Assembly (NCBI GenBank): GCA_018268515.1
Contig: JAFDWK010000068.1
Location: forward strand, 1-62,650
DNA length: 62,650 nt
DNA from: Actinomycetota bacterium
GTDB lineage: Bacteria > Actinomycetota > Actinomycetes > Actinomycetales > Microbacteriaceae
Direction of reading: 5' to 3'
In this document: piece after piece, positions 61,759 to 62,650 of the stretch
Position numbering within the stretch: the stretch's first letter is position 1
How the letters are laid out: each line of letters begins with the position of its first letter
Translations under genes and position numbers: made by a program
Notes under the pieces: generated by a model
What the model was told of the DNA's origin: nothing
The model's input: only the letters and a program-made list of their open reading frames with translations
The model's database searches: none

Positions 61759-61764
61759 AACGTC

Positions 61765-62112
61765 ATGCCGTCCCCCGCCACTCTCGCCTCTCTCCGTGCC
61801 TTCGTCGAGGAGCGGGATTGGGACCAGTTCCACTCGCCGGAGAACCTCGCCAAGAGCATCTCCATCGAGGCGGGCGAGTTGCTCGAGTGCTTCCAGTGGG
61901 GACCCGACTTCGACCAGACCCGCGTCGAAGAGGAGTTGGCTGACGTCGTCACCTACTGCATCCATTTGGCGAATCGGATCGGCGTCGATCTCGACGAGAT
62001 CGTGCTGCGCAAGCTCGAGTCGACCCGGGCGAAATACCCGGCCGAACAGGCTCGGGGCCGAATGGTGAAGTACACGCAGCTCGCTGCCGAGCGAGAGCAA
62101 CGCGACCTTTAG
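61765..62112 (+). CDS. MazG-like nucleotide pyrophosphohydrolase
   Basis: A 115-aa all-alpha NTP pyrophosphatase-type protein: AFVEERDWDQFHSPENLAKS then SIEAGELLECFQWGP (ExxE) and EEELADVVTYCIHLANRIGV (ExxD), the metal-binding motif of the MazG/dCTPase (RS21-C6-like) group. It hydrolyses nucleoside triphosphates to monophosphates, possibly modified ones. It is 6 bases downstream of the methyltransferase, so it is probably the last gene of the defence operon, where it might limit nucleotides or remove damaged ones during phage infection; that role is inferred. Confidence 0.9.
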   Translation: MPSPATLASLRAFVEERDWDQFHSPENLAKSISIEAGELLECFQWGPDFDQTRVEEELADVVTYCIHLANRIGVDLDEIVLRKLESTRAKYPAEQARGRMVKYTQLAAEREQRDL

Positions 62113-62181
62113 CCGTACAGCGCCCAGCGACACCACCGATGCGCGGTGACCTGATGCGCGAGGATGACCGAGGATGACACC

Positions 62182-62508
62182 ATGACCGCCCAACGCACCG
62201 TCCTCCTGCACGTGTCCGACCGCCCGGACGACATCGTGCGCGCCATCGGCAGCGCCGAGACCCTGCATCGCGAGCGGCCCGAGACCCGGATCCGCATCAT
62301 CGTGAACGGCCCGGCGATCCGCGGTGTCACCACCGATGCGCCACCGCTTCCGGCGACCGACGCCGCGACGATCGAAGCGTGCGAGAACGGGATGCGCAAC
62401 CACGGCATCCCGTTCGAGTCGCTGCAGCCCGGCGTCGTCACGGTGCTGGCCGCGGTCGTCGCGCTCAGCGACGGCCAGTTCGACGGAGCCGCCTACATCC
62501 GCGTGTAA
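62182..62508 (+). CDS. DsrE-like family protein
   Basis: A 108-aa protein with an alpha/beta pattern of the DsrE/YchN type: TVLLHVSDRPDDIVRAIGSA, IRIIVNGPAIRGV, ACENGMRNHGIPFESL and VVTVLAAVVALSDGQFDGAA. Some relatives handle sulfur on a conserved Cys; here the Cys lies in EACENG. GAGGATGACACC precedes the ATG at 62182; an ATG at 62164 would add six residues. GC content and GGATCC use return to the genomic norm here, so it is probably outside the defence island. Confidence 0.8.
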   Translation: MTAQRTVLLHVSDRPDDIVRAIGSAETLHRERPETRIRIIVNGPAIRGVTTDAPPLPATDAATIEACENGMRNHGIPFESLQPGVVTVLAAVVALSDGQFDGAAYIRV

Positions 62509-62615
62509 CGCGGGACGCGGAGTCGGTCCGCACGATCCGGAACGAAGCGGATCCTGTCCGCGCCACGCGCGGGCGACGCGCCGGGAAAGTGGGCGCTCGC
62601 TGATTGGCTTGACGG

Positions 62616-62650
62616 ATGGAGATCTCCACGCTGATCCTGCTCGTCGCCGT
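62616..62650 (+). CDS. Start of a further gene, cut by the window end
   Basis: ATG at 62616 opens a frame reading MEISTLILLVA, a hydrophobic start consistent with a membrane segment or signal peptide. Too little is present for a family. TTGACGG lies a few bases upstream. Confidence 0.35.
   Translation, partial: MEISTLILLVA

Overview
The window is very GC-rich with densely packed, often overlapping genes. Family content (KdpFABC-type potassium pump with KdpDE, MFT-like small proteins such as the one beginning MFTQKPEEKGEW, PanB-PanD-PanC-DUF2520 operon, DUF3516 helicase, LAL-type LuxR regulator, DtxR/IdeR-type iron box) points to an actinobacterium, most likely Microbacteriaceae (Microbacterium/Leucobacter-like). 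The genus is an inference. A by-eye count suggests that the hexamer GGATCC is roughly ten times commoner than base composition predicts in most of the window (about 24 copies in the first 7 kb), while it is scarce in two blocks that also look acquired by content (about 27.0-32.3 kb and 48.8-61.8 kb).

Layout. 1-7.0 kb: end of kdpA, kdpB, kdpC, kdpD, kdpE (high-affinity K+ uptake and its sensor/regulator). 7.1-8.4 kb: iron-regulated siderophore-interacting flavoprotein. 8.4-12.2 kb: large LAL/MalT-like regulator translationally coupled to an Ala/Pro-repeat protein. 12.3-20.9 kb: FUSC-type membrane protein, GH35 beta-galactosidase, AlkD-like DNA glycosylase, DUF3516 DExH helicase, protealysin-like M4 protease with its probable emfourin inhibitor. 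20.9-26.6 kb: an unrecognised coiled-coil protein, small and membrane proteins, SRPBCC protein and ArsR regulator. 27.0-32.3 kb: a truncated response regulator, then an operon of MFS exporter, membrane ferric-reductase-like flavocytochrome and TetX-like FAD monooxygenase, divergent from a TetR regulator with two palindromic operators. 32.5-33.2 kb: two gene remnants joined at an apparent deletion. 33.3-45.8 kb: secreted ParB-like protein, Fic AMPylase, AarF/UbiB kinase with PadR regulator, RNase HI, DUF503, AAA/DUF4143 protein, and the pantothenate operon. 46.2-48.7 kb: VapBC toxin-antitoxin, a frameshifted hydrolase with an HTH regulator. 48.6-62.1 kb: a defence island. 62.2 kb to end: DsrE-like protein and the start of another gene.

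Defence island. A divergent Vsr endonuclease faces six co-directional, overlapping genes: a 1589-aa Hsp90-type-ATPase/SF2-helicase fusion, a NERD-nuclease/SF1-helicase, DrmA, DrmB (DUF1998), a 5-cytosine methyltransferase (DrmMII type) and a MazG-like pyrophosphohydrolase. DrmA, DrmB and DrmMII are the hallmark of DISARM, but the PLD nuclease DrmC is absent from the window, and the two helicase fusions, Vsr and MazG are not part of the described class 1 or class 2 sets as I know them. This is the best candidate for an undescribed system variant.

A second theme is repeats. Several families of short palindromic or dispersed repeats sit between genes and also inside reading frames (KdpB, KdpD twice, DUF3516 helicase twice, PanD, the AarF kinase, the ParB-like protein), where they are translated as low-complexity inserts or tails.
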